A stretch of 64,000 bases of DNA from CAZSMK01 sp964608095 (GCA_964608095.1 CAZSMK010000068.1:1-64000); one strand, 5' to 3'; counted from the stretch's first letter, positions 26,405 to 35,371 are shown. Numbers and translations: made by a program. The notes: generated from the letters alone by a model not told the origin.

Positions 26405-29400
26405 ATGCGTACAAAAGTAGTGATAATTTGGTTGATTGCAGTCGCCATGATCGGCCTTAGCGGGGCAGTATTAGCGGCAGATGGAGATATCAACGTCCAG
26501 ATGATTGATATTGGTACAAGCGTTCCTTTCGATGGCTCTTCCGGAGAACATATAAAACTCTGGGGATGGAGCGAATCCGTTAGTGGATGGGTCATCATGG
26601 ATAAGAATATCGATTCAAATGGATGGGCTAGCTGGACGGCTTCCGAGATATCTGAAAATGCCGGAACAGGTCCGTTTCATTATAATGTCAGCTGCTATGC
26701 TAATGGCGGTGCATTTAGTAAAGTCATTCTCCCGGAAGGTTTCTGGGGGCAGTTTATTGATTATGATCCTAATATCGAAAAAACGTATGTCGTTCAAACA
26801 CCGCCATCAATAGACGCCAATCAGAAGGTCACCTGGGCTGGTTCTAATTCTCAAGTAATATTTGATCTTGATCTGGGAGATTACGATGATTCTCATCCAG
26901 ATTGGGACTGGGATTATTGTTATTTTGAAACAAGCCAAAGCACTCCTTGCGATTCTAGCCAGGGTGATAGACCCATTATGGAGAAGGGATGGCTTGATGA
27001 CCATGGATACTCGTATTCCGAGGATGAACTTACTACTGTTGGCGAATGGTGCTACCTGACTCTTGAAAAGGCAAGTGAGGGATACTCGGAAACATTCGGT
27101 GCTAAGAGAACGGGAGAGACGGATTGGACGGTGTACCTCTCACAGCAGCAGGAAGAAGATGGTGAGAAAGCAAATGGTAGCTATGATAAAACCAATGATG
27201 AATATACGCTGACGTTTGACCCTGAAAATGTGTTCGACCCCGGAAATTCATGGACAGCAAGCCCTTCGATGGTAGATGGAGAAACATATTATGTGGTTCT
27301 GAGGGTTAATTTACTCAACACCCCCGAATCCGGATTGACAACGACAATTAGTCCTGGACCACATTACGGTGTCTTTCACCCGGTAAAAGGACCAATACAA
27401 AACGTCACTACAGGTGATAAATATTATAGCATTCAAGCCGCCATTGATGCTGCGAATAGCGGGGATACTATCTCCGTTGCCGAAGGCACCTACGTTGAAC
27501 AGTTAACTATCAATAAATCGCTCACGCTTCAGGGTGCGGGCAAAACATCCACTGTAGTTCAGGCACCGGCGGCTGACCGCGCGGGTATACTAAGCAACCT
27601 TGGGCTTGACTGGAGCAAGATCGACGTAGATTATGTCATCGGAGCTACCACCGACACTTCCACTATAGATGTACGGGTGGAAGGCTTGACTGTGGATGCG
27701 AACGGCGAGGATAAGAGTTCCGCAGCCGATGTGTTCGTAGGCGTGGTGTTCAACAACATTGACGGGGCAACTGCCGGACTCTTCAACTGCGATGTGAAGA
27801 ATTTCGGCTCCGCTGAAGGAAATAACGGTGTGCGCGTCTATGGCGACTCTGACCTTACTATCGACAACAACGTGGTCAGCGGCTATACGGTCGACGGTAT
27901 CGGGCTCTGGGGCGATGACGATGCGGATACGTCCGAAGACCCGGTCTTCGCCGTGAGCAATAACCAAACTTCCGGCACCACAAGCGTCTCACGATTCGGA
28001 ATCTTTGCCGCCTACGATGCAACGGGAACTATAAGCGGCAATACCGTCAAAGGACACAACATATCCGGTGGGACGTTCGAAGGTATCGGGATTTATCTAT
28101 TTGATACCAACAACGTGACCATTGGCACGAATAACCAGATAGACAATTGTTGTCGTGGCATCCAGTTACACGCGAGCAGCGGTAACGATGTTGATGGAAA
28201 TACGATAACCAACAGTATTCAGCACCATCTCATGCTGAGCGGTAATTCGGATAACAATACCATCTCAGCAAATACACTATCTGGTGCACCGCCGGAGAAT
28301 ACCATGCTATCCGGAATAGTACTCACTAACGATTGCTCGGGTAATACTATTGGTGGACCTACCGCACCTGAAGGCAACTCTATTACTATGCCGTTCACAG
28401 GCGCACAGGATTGGTTCCCGTACGGTGTCTGGATACAGCAATTAACAGGTGATAACAATACGGTTCAGTACAATACGATTGACGGTGCGAAACGTTCGTT
28501 CCAGCAGGATGGCGGCTATACGGGCACCACGCTGGTTGCCAATAACGTAATCGGTAACACGACGAGTCCGTCGTTTGCCGGTATTTATCTTAACGGCGGC
28601 AGCGCATTGATTCAGGATAACACCCTGAAGAATGCAGTTCGCCCGATAGAGTTCTGGGGCGCGTCCAATGTGACGGCAACCGGGAACACAATCGACGGCT
28701 CCACGTATGATATGATCAACTGCGGGAGCTTCGCAGGTGCGGTGTCCATTACGGGAAACAAGTTCATCAATTCCCCTGCTGACCGTATCTGGAACCAGAC
28801 CTCTACCAACGTCACCGCGACCGGCAACTACTGGGGCACCATAAGCTGGGCGGGTTACGATGCCGTGACCGGTATTCAAGACCTTGTCCGTGGCGGACCG
28901 GTGACCTGGGAGCCCTGGTCGGATTCCACACTGACGCAGACCTATTACAAACCGGATACCACGTATGCAGACGATGATAACGCCGGGAAATCTGAAGAAG
29001 ACCCGGGCAATTCCGGCGGTACGTTCGGCTACGATGCCTTTGCTGCGGTACAGGACGCGGTCGATAATGTGTCCGGGTCAATGGTTAACGTCGCCGCAGG
29101 AACCTATACCGAGAACGTCGAAATTGATAAATCACTCGAACTTGTCGGCGAGAGCAAGACGACGAGCATTCTGCAAAGCGCAAGCGGGAGCTCCGTTCAG
29201 GTCGCGGCGAATGACGTTACGGTTGAATCGCTTTACATCAGTCATGGCGCCAATGGTGCGAGCGTCGATATTGCCAGCGGTGCCTCAGGCGTGATTGTTA
29301 TGGACTGCATCCTCAAAGGCGCAACTACCGGTACTGGTATCAAGTCGTCTGGTAATCTTTTCACCCTCGCGGGGAACGAAATTACCAGCATGACGACGGG

Positions 29401-30268
29401 TATTGACATAGTCACAACGCCGACGTCCGGTGGAGTGCTTGTGGGTAACACGATCAACAGCCTCCTCGGCAAAGGGATATCCTTGAGCGGTGGCAATATG
29501 ACTGTCTCGTACAATGAGATCAGAAATAATCTCATCGGTCTCAGTCAGGCTGACGGCAGCGGTACCCTGATGCGACAAAACAACATCAGCGGTAATTCCG
29601 TGTATGGTGTGGAAAACCTTACCGATAACCAGATTGACGCCATCAATAACTGGTGGGGCGATGACAGCGGGCCACTCCATGCAAGCAATCCCGGCTCCGG
29701 CGATGAAGTGACCGATTATGTCTCCTTTGATCCCTGGCTTGGCAAACCGCATCTGGTTGATACCGATGGTGATGGGCTTGCTGACTGGCAGGAAGACATC
29801 GATGGAGACTGCGTATTCGATACCACGGAAACCGATCCCAAAAAACACGATACCGACGGCGACGGGATCGAGGACGGTGTGGAAACCCGAATGGGGACTG
29901 ATCCAACCGACCCGGCAGACCCAGCATCCTATACTGATGCAGACGGCGATGGTTTACCTGCATCGGTTGACCCGGATGATGGCAATGTCGATACCGACGG
30001 CGACGGCTATAAAGACGGTTATGAATATGCAGTTGGTACCGATCCTGCCAACGCTACAAGCATTCCGGCTCTCGGCGATGTGAATGGAGACGGGAACGTG
30101 GATAATATTGATAATTTGATCGTACTTAACATGCATCTGGGTAATGTGTCATGGGAGACCTTCCAGTACAATAATGCAGATGTAAACAGAGACGGTCAAA
30201 TTGATAACATCGATCAGCTCGTCATCTTGAACGTCTACCTCGGCAATATTACTCTATTGCCACTATAA
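26405..30268 (+). CDS. Large secreted beta-helix protein with TSP3 repeats and C-terminal type I dockerin
   Basis: A 1287-residue exported protein. A Sec signal covers 1-24 (ends AVLA). An N-terminal domain of unknown type follows (about 25-335). Then come two right-handed parallel beta-helix blocks, starting near 340 (YYSIQAAIDAANSGDT) and 873 (AFAAVQDAVDN), each with an NxxIxGN-type ladder. Calcium-binding TSP3-like repeats span about 1118-1215 (DTDGDGLAD, DTDGDGIEDG, DTDGDGYKDG). A dockerin starts near 1223, with two loops, DVNGDGNVDNIDN and DVNRDGQIDNIDQ. Both loops keep every calcium ligand and share Asn-Ile at the recognition positions. Beta-helices of this kind often bind or cleave polysaccharides; no catalytic residues could be assigned. 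A cohesin-like gene follows 130 bp downstream. Confidence 0.88.
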   Translation: MRTKVVIIWLIAVAMIGLSGAVLAADGDINVQMIDIGTSVPFDGSSGEHIKLWGWSESVSGWVIMDKNIDSNGWASWTASEISENAGTGPFHYNVSCYANGGAFSKVILPEGFWGQFIDYDPNIEKTYVVQTPPSIDANQKVTWAGSNSQVIFDLDLGDYDDSHPDWDWDYCYFETSQSTPCDSSQGDRPIMEKGWLDDHGYSYSEDELTTVGEWCYLTLEKASEGYSETFGAKRTGETDWTVYLSQQQEEDGEKANGSYDKTNDEYTLTFDPENVFDPGNSWTASPSMVDGETYYVVLRVNLLNTPESGLTTTISPGPHYGVFHPVKGPIQNVTTGDKYYSIQAAIDAANSGDTISVAEGTYVEQLTINKSLTLQGAGKTSTVVQAPAADRAGILSNLGLDWSKIDVDYVIGATTDTSTIDVRVEGLTVDANGEDKSSAADVFVGVVFNNIDGATAGLFNCDVKNFGSAEGNNGVRVYGDSDLTIDNNVVSGYTVDGIGLWGDDDADTSEDPVFAVSNNQTSGTTSVSRFGIFAAYDATGTISGNTVKGHNISGGTFEGIGIYLFDTNNVTIGTNNQIDNCCRGIQLHASSGNDVDGNTITNSIQHHLMLSGNSDNNTISANTLSGAPPENTMLSGIVLTNDCSGNTIGGPTAPEGNSITMPFTGAQDWFPYGVWIQQLTGDNNTVQYNTIDGAKRSFQQDGGYTGTTLVANNVIGNTTSPSFAGIYLNGGSALIQDNTLKNAVRPIEFWGASNVTATGNTIDGSTYDMINCGSFAGAVSITGNKFINSPADRIWNQTSTNVTATGNYWGTISWAGYDAVTGIQDLVRGGPVTWEPWSDSTLTQTYYKPDTTYADDDNAGKSEEDPGNSGGTFGYDAFAAVQDAVDNVSGSMVNVAAGTYTENVEIDKSLELVGESKTTSILQSASGSSVQVAANDVTVESLYISHGANGASVDIASGASGVIVMDCILKGATTGTGIKSSGNLFTLAGNEITSMTTGIDIVTTPTSGGVLVGNTINSLLGKGISLSGGNMTVSYNEIRNNLIGLSQADGSGTLMRQNNISGNSVYGVENLTDNQIDAINNWWGDDSGPLHASNPGSGDEVTDYVSFDPWLGKPHLVDTDGDGLADWQEDIDGDCVFDTTETDPKKHDTDGDGIEDGVETRMGTDPTDPADPASYTDADGDGLPASVDPDDGNVDTDGDGYKDGYEYAVGTDPANATSIPALGDVNGDGNVDNIDNLIVLNMHLGNVSWETFQYNNADVNRDGQIDNIDQLVILNVYLGNITLLPL

Positions 30269-30281
30269 GGTGATAAGATAG

Positions 30282-30314
30282 TCCGGGGACATTCGGCTAA
30301 CGAATGTCCCCGGA
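30282..30314 (+). terminator. Perfect 14-bp hairpin between the dockerin and cohesin-like genes
   Basis: TCCGGGGACATTCG (30282-30295), loop GCTAA, then the exact complement (30301-30314). The stem is very stable but is followed by TAGTATCTTTG rather than a clean T-run. It may be a partial terminator or an mRNA-stabilising element setting the ratio of the two secreted proteins. Confidence 0.6.
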
Positions 30315-30397
30315 TAGTATCTTTGAAATGAATAGAGATTAATAAAGAAATGTGTAGCTAGTATAACTCAGGATTTGAGAGAAAGGAGGGTAGCATA

Positions 30398-30928
30398 ATG
30401 AGAAGATTAGGAGTTTATGCTATCGTTATGGTGTGTGTTATGAGCTTCGCTATTGCGTTCGGTGATGCAGTTGTCACTACCTCTGTCTATAGCGGTGATC
30501 CCTACTCCAACGACAGCACGTTTTATGTAGATGTAACTATCACCTCGAATGACACAGGTCAGGAATGTGTCTCCTATGGACTGCGAATTTGGTACGATGG
30601 AGACCAGTTGTCACTGACCGGCGCGGCGGATGTTGATTTTGGAGCCGCTCCTACAATGGGACCGGTTGAGACTGACCCCGGAACAGGAAAAACATTTCGC
30701 GATATTGCTCAGAGTACAAGCATATACGAGGGTTTATCAGAAGGGACACTGTTCCGACTAACATTTCTGACAGGCACACTGACCGGTCCATACGACATCG
30801 AGATAGCCGATGATCCGGATTCCAGCGGTCCTCTTTACGGTCATAATTGGGCAAATATACCTCACACATTTGACAACACACTGACACAAGCTCTGCCGGT
30901 CGAATTGGACTGGATGATTGTTGAATAG
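30398..30928 (+). CDS. Small secreted protein with a single cohesin-like domain
   Basis: A 176-residue exported protein with a Sec signal of about 22 residues. One beta-sandwich follows whose layout matches cohesins and related carbohydrate-binding folds: an opening strand (TFYVDVTITSN), GLRIWYDGDQLSLTGA, and late strands GTLFRLTFLTG and GPYDIEIADD. No anchor, repeat or enzyme domain is present. A strong ribosome site, AAAGGAGGG, precedes ATG 30398. The C-terminal PVELDWMIVE is shared in pattern with the metalloprotease at 24208. Cohesins bind dockerins, and the gene just upstream encodes a dockerin protein, so a cognate pair is likely but unproven. A non-cohesin beta-sandwich is the alternative. 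Confidence 0.6.
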   Translation: MRRLGVYAIVMVCVMSFAIAFGDAVVTTSVYSGDPYSNDSTFYVDVTITSNDTGQECVSYGLRIWYDGDQLSLTGAADVDFGAAPTMGPVETDPGTGKTFRDIAQSTSIYEGLSEGTLFRLTFLTGTLTGPYDIEIADDPDSSGPLYGHNWANIPHTFDNTLTQALPVELDWMIVE

Positions 30929-30964
30929 CAACACAGGCTCATAACACTTTTTAGACATTCACGC

Positions 30965-31004
30965 GGAGGTATCTTTGAAATCGAAAGATACCTCCACTTT
31001 TTTT
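30965..31004 (+). terminator. Rho-independent terminator after the cohesin-like gene
   Basis: A 12-bp perfect stem, GGAGGTATCTTT (30965-30976) and its complement (30984-30995), with a 7-nt loop. It is followed two bases later by seven T residues. It closes the dockerin/cohesin unit. Confidence 0.85.
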
Positions 31005-31152
31005 AAGTTGAATTCCCTTTCCACGCATGTACCCTTCCCTGAGAAGTTTTGAGAAAAGGACCGTGTTCGATATCTATAGGGAAAGACATTTTACTTATTG
31101 GAAAGAATCCTTCATGCTGTTAGTATCTTTCAAAGGAGGACACTGGATAGTG

Positions 31153-31401
31153 GGGAGAGAATCGAACCGAAATCGAACCAACGCTTCGCGTAAGGTAACG
31201 ATCAAGACCGACAGATTAAAAAGAGGGATTGAGCAGGCATTGAAGTATAGCATTGAGCTGGATAAGGAAGAAGATGAGATGTACGGGCCAGACTGCAGAG
31301 GCGACGAGCAGCCGGAGGGGCTTCGCACGCCTGCAGAACGTCGGAAACGATTCAAAGAAGCAAAAAGAAAGATTAAGAACCGTCGCAGCGATGGAGGTTA
31401 A
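31153..31401 (+). pseudogene. Remnant of an IS1182-family transposase
   Basis: The encoded stretch NASRKVTIKTDRLKR...ELDKEEDEMYGPDCRGDEQPEGLRTPAERRKRFKEAKRKI matches the middle of IS1182-type transposases, where EEDE-YGPD-RGDELPEEL followed by a basic helix is highly characteristic. The N-terminal DUF772 part and the C-terminal DDE part are missing, and the frame opens in unrelated sequence. It is an old, inactive fragment beside a younger insertion. Confidence 0.65.
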
Positions 31402-31492
31402 TATCAATCTCGCCGTATCCATACGAATCAACAAGGAAATACTGTGGGAATAATTGGTAGTCAGACGATTCGGAATCCCATCAAGGACCTAA

Positions 31493-33515
31493 CCCATTTT
31501 CCGCAGTTAGAAGGATGGGTTCACTGTAATTATTGAAGTTAGGATTTTTTAAGGGGCAAAGTCTCCACTACATTTTTGATTTTTTTTGGTTTGTTGGGCA
31601 GGGGAAGTCCGAGGTGTTGAAGCAGAAGAGCGAGGTGTTTTTCTGGTTTGCTGACGGTACGCAAACGGATGGAATGACCGGTTTTTGTGGGCACAATGAT
31701 ATCAAGACTGCGCACTTCAGCCAGTTCTTCCAGGAGTTTGCGCGGGGCAGTCCCCAGACCGCACTCGTGCATCCATTGCTGGAGCGTACGCCACATGACC
31801 AGGCCCAGGAAGCAGATGAGGATATGTGCCTGTGTGCGGTCGTCGCGATGGTGAAATAGGGGTCGCAGACCGAGGTCATGTTTGCTGATGCGGAAGCAGT
31901 CTTCGATGTGTGTCAGGCCGATGTAGGTTTTCCAGAGGAAGGGTGCGTCATACCCTTTCAAATTTGTGCGAAGGAGATAGCAGCCATCGGCGTGTTCGAC
32001 CCATTCACGCAGGTCGTGACGAATGGTGACATCCACACTCAGGCGGCGACCGCTGCGGTGGTTCGGGTCGGGGCTCTCGCGGATCGTGACATTGTACAGA
32101 TGGGCGGCACGCGAGTACTTCTGCATGATGCGCCCGACACGGCGATTAGCTTTGTCCCGGTCACGCAAAGCGCGTTTCGGCGCGTCGATACGGGCCTTGA
32201 GGCACGCCAGCGCGTCCTGTATACCCGTGATCTGGCGCTGACGGATGGCTGCGTCTTTTTCTTTGCGTCGAGGCGAACGACAAAGCACGAAGGTCTCGTC
32301 GCTTCCGTAAGGAGCACGGCATATCTTTACCTCCACGTCCGGTTCAACGCGGTTCCAGTCTCCTTGCAGCAGATCACGTTCGAATTGCCGCAGCATTGAT
32401 TTCGGCGTTGCCACCAGATACGACGCACCACAGGCGCGCAGCTGCTCGAGATTGTCCTCGCTGACCATGCCCCGATCCATTACCCATGTCCGACGCTCCT
32501 GGCCATATTTCGTGCGCATTGTCTTCACGATCTCCTCGACGGTCGTCACGTCTGCCCGGTTGCCGTCGAACACTTCATAGGTGAGCGGAAGACCTTCGGG
32601 CGTGACCACAAGACCTATGCACACCTGCACGCAGTCCGGCCGATTATCGCGGGAATAGCCGCGCCGCGCACGCCTATTCGCCCCACCCCCTCCCTCGAAG
32701 TAGGTTGACGTAATATCATAAAGCAGGAGGTCAAACGTCGTGCCGAACAACTCGCCGTAAGTCTTCTGAAAATGTCTGAACAGCCCCTCCTTCTTCGGCA
32801 GCACCTCATCAAGGGCGCGATACAAGCGATCATCGTTGACCTTGTCCAACGGCACACCCAGTAAATCCTCAAGCGCCGTTGTCCCATACCAGAATTCAGC
32901 AATCTGCAGATCCGAGGACGGCGCGCAAAATCGCGCCAGCGCCAGAATGCACACCATCATCGACCATGGTATCTCCTCACGGCCGCGCTCCATCGCGGCG
33001 GTAAAAAAATCGTCCAGTCCGAGTCGCCGCCAGAGCGCCAGACCAAGATACACATCGCCAAATCGACGAAGCCGTTCGATCTCAACGCGAGACAGGTCCA
33101 CCGTTGCCCACTCCGGAGGTTCCGGCTCTGCTGGTCGAAGAAAATCCTTATGGTGCGCCTTGCCATCCAGAATACGACCGATCTCCTCCCAGCCGACCCG
33201 GGCTTCTTCATCAAGTCCAGGCAATTTGCCGATCGTCGCCTCTGTCCGCTGACGCGGACCGCGGGCCGTACGTACCGACTCGACCAGCGTCCAATACTCG
33301 TACGTCTCTCCGCCCTTCTTTCGTCTGTTGCGCCTGAGAAACATGACCGTCTTCCTGTTTAGTGAAACACGATCATGGCAAAACAAAAAAACGATTACAA
33401 GGGGGTGGTCTCCACTACATGCCCTTTTCAGAATCGACCGCTTGAAAAATCAAGACTTCGGGAGGCAGGAATACGTAAAAATCACCGAATTATTCAACAA
33501 ACTGCGGAAAATGGG
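31493..33515. mobile_element. IS1634-type insertion region with 16-bp outer inverted repeats
   Basis: A perfect 16-bp inverted repeat, CCCATTTTCCGCAGTT (31493-31508) and its complement (33500-33515), brackets the transposase gene. CTAA stands immediately outside both ends, as a 4-bp target duplication would. Inside, a 13-bp direct repeat GTCTCCACTACAT lies at 31561-31573 and 33408-33420. Two readings fit. In one, a single 2.0-kb IS has the 16-bp repeats as its ends. In the other, a 175-bp MITE-like element with those ends was later split by an IS1634-type IS that made a long direct repeat, as this family is known to do. In the second reading the transposase stop codon would lie outside the IS. 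Confidence 0.65.
31539..33344 (-). CDS. IS1634-family transposase
   Basis: A 601-residue DDE transposase that cuts and rejoins the element's ends. Catalytic residues appear in LLYDITSTYFEG (first Asp), VMDRGMVSEDN (second Asp) and THIEDCFRISK (Glu), with VFDGNRADVTTVEEIV ahead of the second. The frame is intact, so the element may be active. ATG 33344 (MFLRRNRRKKGGETYEYW) has an AGGA ribosome site and matches the family start. An in-frame upstream extension to 33386 is unlikely. The C-terminus (NVVETLPLKKS) is encoded across the left 13-bp direct repeat. Confidence 0.92.
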   Translation of the reverse strand: MFLRRNRRKKGGETYEYWTLVESVRTARGPRQRTEATIGKLPGLDEEARVGWEEIGRILDGKAHHKDFLRPAEPEPPEWATVDLSRVEIERLRRFGDVYLGLALWRRLGLDDFFTAAMERGREEIPWSMMVCILALARFCAPSSDLQIAEFWYGTTALEDLLGVPLDKVNDDRLYRALDEVLPKKEGLFRHFQKTYGELFGTTFDLLLYDITSTYFEGGGGANRRARRGYSRDNRPDCVQVCIGLVVTPEGLPLTYEVFDGNRADVTTVEEIVKTMRTKYGQERRTWVMDRGMVSEDNLEQLRACGASYLVATPKSMLRQFERDLLQGDWNRVEPDVEVKICRAPYGSDETFVLCRSPRRKEKDAAIRQRQITGIQDALACLKARIDAPKRALRDRDKANRRVGRIMQKYSRAAHLYNVTIRESPDPNHRSGRRLSVDVTIRHDLREWVEHADGCYLLRTNLKGYDAPFLWKTYIGLTHIEDCFRISKHDLGLRPLFHHRDDRTQAHILICFLGLVMWRTLQQWMHECGLGTAPRKLLEELAEVRSLDIIVPTKTGHSIRLRTVSKPEKHLALLLQHLGLPLPNKPKKIKNVVETLPLKKS

Positions 33516-33518
33516 CTA

Positions 33519-33557
33519 AACGACTGCAACGACTGCAAGGACTAAAACGACTGAACG
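33519..33557. repeat. Second copy of the ACGACTGCA/GGAC repeat
   Basis: AACGACTGC occurs twice in a row, then AAGGACTAAAACGACTG. This is the same vocabulary as at 21-85. It begins a few bases outside the right 16-bp inverted repeat of the insertion region, so the insertion may have landed in or next to such a repeat. Confidence 0.5.
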
Positions 33558-33680
33558 AGCTGCGGATTCACAAGGATTCAAATTTTCCGACATACCAACC
33601 CCAAACAATACGGGCATCCTTTACCTTACCCATGCAGCTCGGTTTTGAGATCTGAGACCGCAAGATACAAAAATTTATTG

Positions 33681-33711
33681 TTAACCAAAAATTAAATAGT
33701 CTATAGGTTTT
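33681..33711 (+). promoter_or_regulatory. Candidate Pho box ahead of alkaline phosphatase
   Basis: TTAACC (33681-33686) and TTAAAT (33692-33697) are 11 bp apart, matching the spacing of the pstS box though with weaker repeats. TTTAAT follows 11 bp later as a possible -10. Only two repeats are seen, so this is weaker evidence than the boxes at 23951 and 42417. Confidence 0.45.
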
Positions 33712-33763
33712 AATCTGTGGTATCCTTATGATCAAATTTTTAAGAAAAAAGGAGCAAAAAACC

Positions 33764-35371
33764 ATGCAAGTTTTTACACACACGAGGACATCGTATATCT
33801 TCAAATTTTTTACGGTTATAATTTGTTTGTTTGTTTTGGGCTTAAGCGCTATCACATTCGTGACGGACGCGGATGAGTCCCGGAGGACCAAATACGTGTT
33901 TTTCATGATAGGTGATGGTATGGGACTTGCCCAGAGGAATTCCGCAGAAGTATACAAAGGCGCTATCTCTGACCCATCTAAGCCATCGGTTGGGAAACTC
34001 GTCATGAGTACTTTTCCCACGCAGGGCATGTCCGCGACATATTCAGAATCCAGTATCATCACCGATTCCGCCGCTGCAGGCACCGCATTGGCTTGCGGCT
34101 TTAAAACTACTAATGGTGTGATTTCAATGGATTCATCGTTTAAACATTCTTTTACCACTATCGCTGAGATGGCAAAAAAGAAAGGCATGAAAGTCGGTAT
34201 CATCTCGAGTGTGAGTATCGACCACGCCACACCTGCGTGCTTTTATAGTCATCAATCCAACCGTGGCAGATATTACGAAATAGGTATGCAGCTGGCACGC
34301 TCTGATTTCGATTATTTTGCCGGCGGTGGGTTTCGACAGCCAAAAGGACCGAATGGGCAGAACCCCTCGATCATTGAGGCCGCACAGGAGAATGGGTTCA
34401 CGTATGTCCAGACCCGCGAGGAATTAGAAGCGCTCACACCTGAATCAGGCAAGGTTCTGGCTATTAATCATACTCTTGGTGATGGTGACGCCCTCTTCTA
34501 TGAACTCGACCGGCCCGATGATCATATATCACTCGCAGAATTTACGCGGAAGGGTATAGAGTTGCTTGATAATAACGAGGGGTTTTTCATGATGGTCGAG
34601 GGAGGTAAAATCGACTGGGCATGTCATGCCAATGATGCGGCGTCGGCAATTAACGACGTGCTTGCCTTCGACGCAGCCGTCAAGGAAGCTTTTACCTTCT
34701 ACCAAAAACATCCCGGTGAAACCATTATCGTTGTAACCGGTGACCATGAGTGTGGAGGCATGACCATAGGCTTTGCAGGTACAAAATACAGCACCTTTTT
34801 CGAAAAGATATCGCACCAGAAAAAATCGTACGTGCTCTTTAATGCAGAATTTCAGAAATACAAAACAGAACAAGGTGAAAATCACAATTTCGAGAAAATC
34901 AAACCACTGATCACTGAGTACTTCGGCTTGATATTTCCAGATGACATTAATCTTGTGGCCCTCGTGGAAAAGGCGAAGAATAATTATCCGGAAGCAAAAG
35001 CACTGGCAGGGATGGTTCTAACATCACACGAGTTGCAGCAGATCAAAACCGCCTATGAACGCTCCATGCAAGGAGAAAGGGAACGCGCTCAAAATGATTT
35101 CACCTATCTTATGTATGGAAGTTACGAACCATTAACCGTCAATCTCACACATCTATTGAACCAGAAGGCGGGCATCGGTTGGACTTCATATTCACACACC
35201 GGCATACCAGTTCCCGTGATGGCGATTGGAAACAGCAACGAGATCTTTAATGGATATTACGACAATACGGAACTTGCACAAAAACTCATGTCCTTGATTG
35301 GATGCGAACCACATGCCGTGGAAATAAAAAATGAAAAGAAAGAAATGACAACCATCGGCGCCGGATCGTAA
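33764..35371 (+). CDS. phoA: Secreted alkaline phosphatase, PhoA family
   Basis: A 535-residue exported phosphomonoesterase that releases phosphate from organic esters outside the cytoplasm. The N-terminus has a long signal peptide or anchor (about 1-38). Metal and catalytic motifs are MIGDGMG and ITDSAAAGTALACG (nucleophile Ser). MVEGGKIDWACHAND, GDHECGG and SHTG supply the remaining zinc/magnesium ligands. The preferred start is ATG 33764, with AGGAG nine bases upstream. An in-frame ATG at 33728 has no ribosome site. A half Pho box lies upstream. It fits the phosphate-starvation set of pst, phoBR and the second pstS. Confidence 0.93.
   Translation: MQVFTHTRTSYIFKFFTVIICLFVLGLSAITFVTDADESRRTKYVFFMIGDGMGLAQRNSAEVYKGAISDPSKPSVGKLVMSTFPTQGMSATYSESSIITDSAAAGTALACGFKTTNGVISMDSSFKHSFTTIAEMAKKKGMKVGIISSVSIDHATPACFYSHQSNRGRYYEIGMQLARSDFDYFAGGGFRQPKGPNGQNPSIIEAAQENGFTYVQTREELEALTPESGKVLAINHTLGDGDALFYELDRPDDHISLAEFTRKGIELLDNNEGFFMMVEGGKIDWACHANDAASAINDVLAFDAAVKEAFTFYQKHPGETIIVVTGDHECGGMTIGFAGTKYSTFFEKISHQKKSYVLFNAEFQKYKTEQGENHNFEKIKPLITEYFGLIFPDDINLVALVEKAKNNYPEAKALAGMVLTSHELQQIKTAYERSMQGERERAQNDFTYLMYGSYEPLTVNLTHLLNQKAGIGWTSYSHTGIPVPVMAIGNSNEIFNGYYDNTELAQKLMSLIGCEPHAVEIKNEKKEMTTIGAGS

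Noticed and set aside
31561..33420. GTCTCCACTACAT copies as terminal inverted repeats of the IS
   Set aside because: They are in direct, not inverted, orientation, so they cannot be terminal inverted repeats. They are kept only as a possible target duplication.
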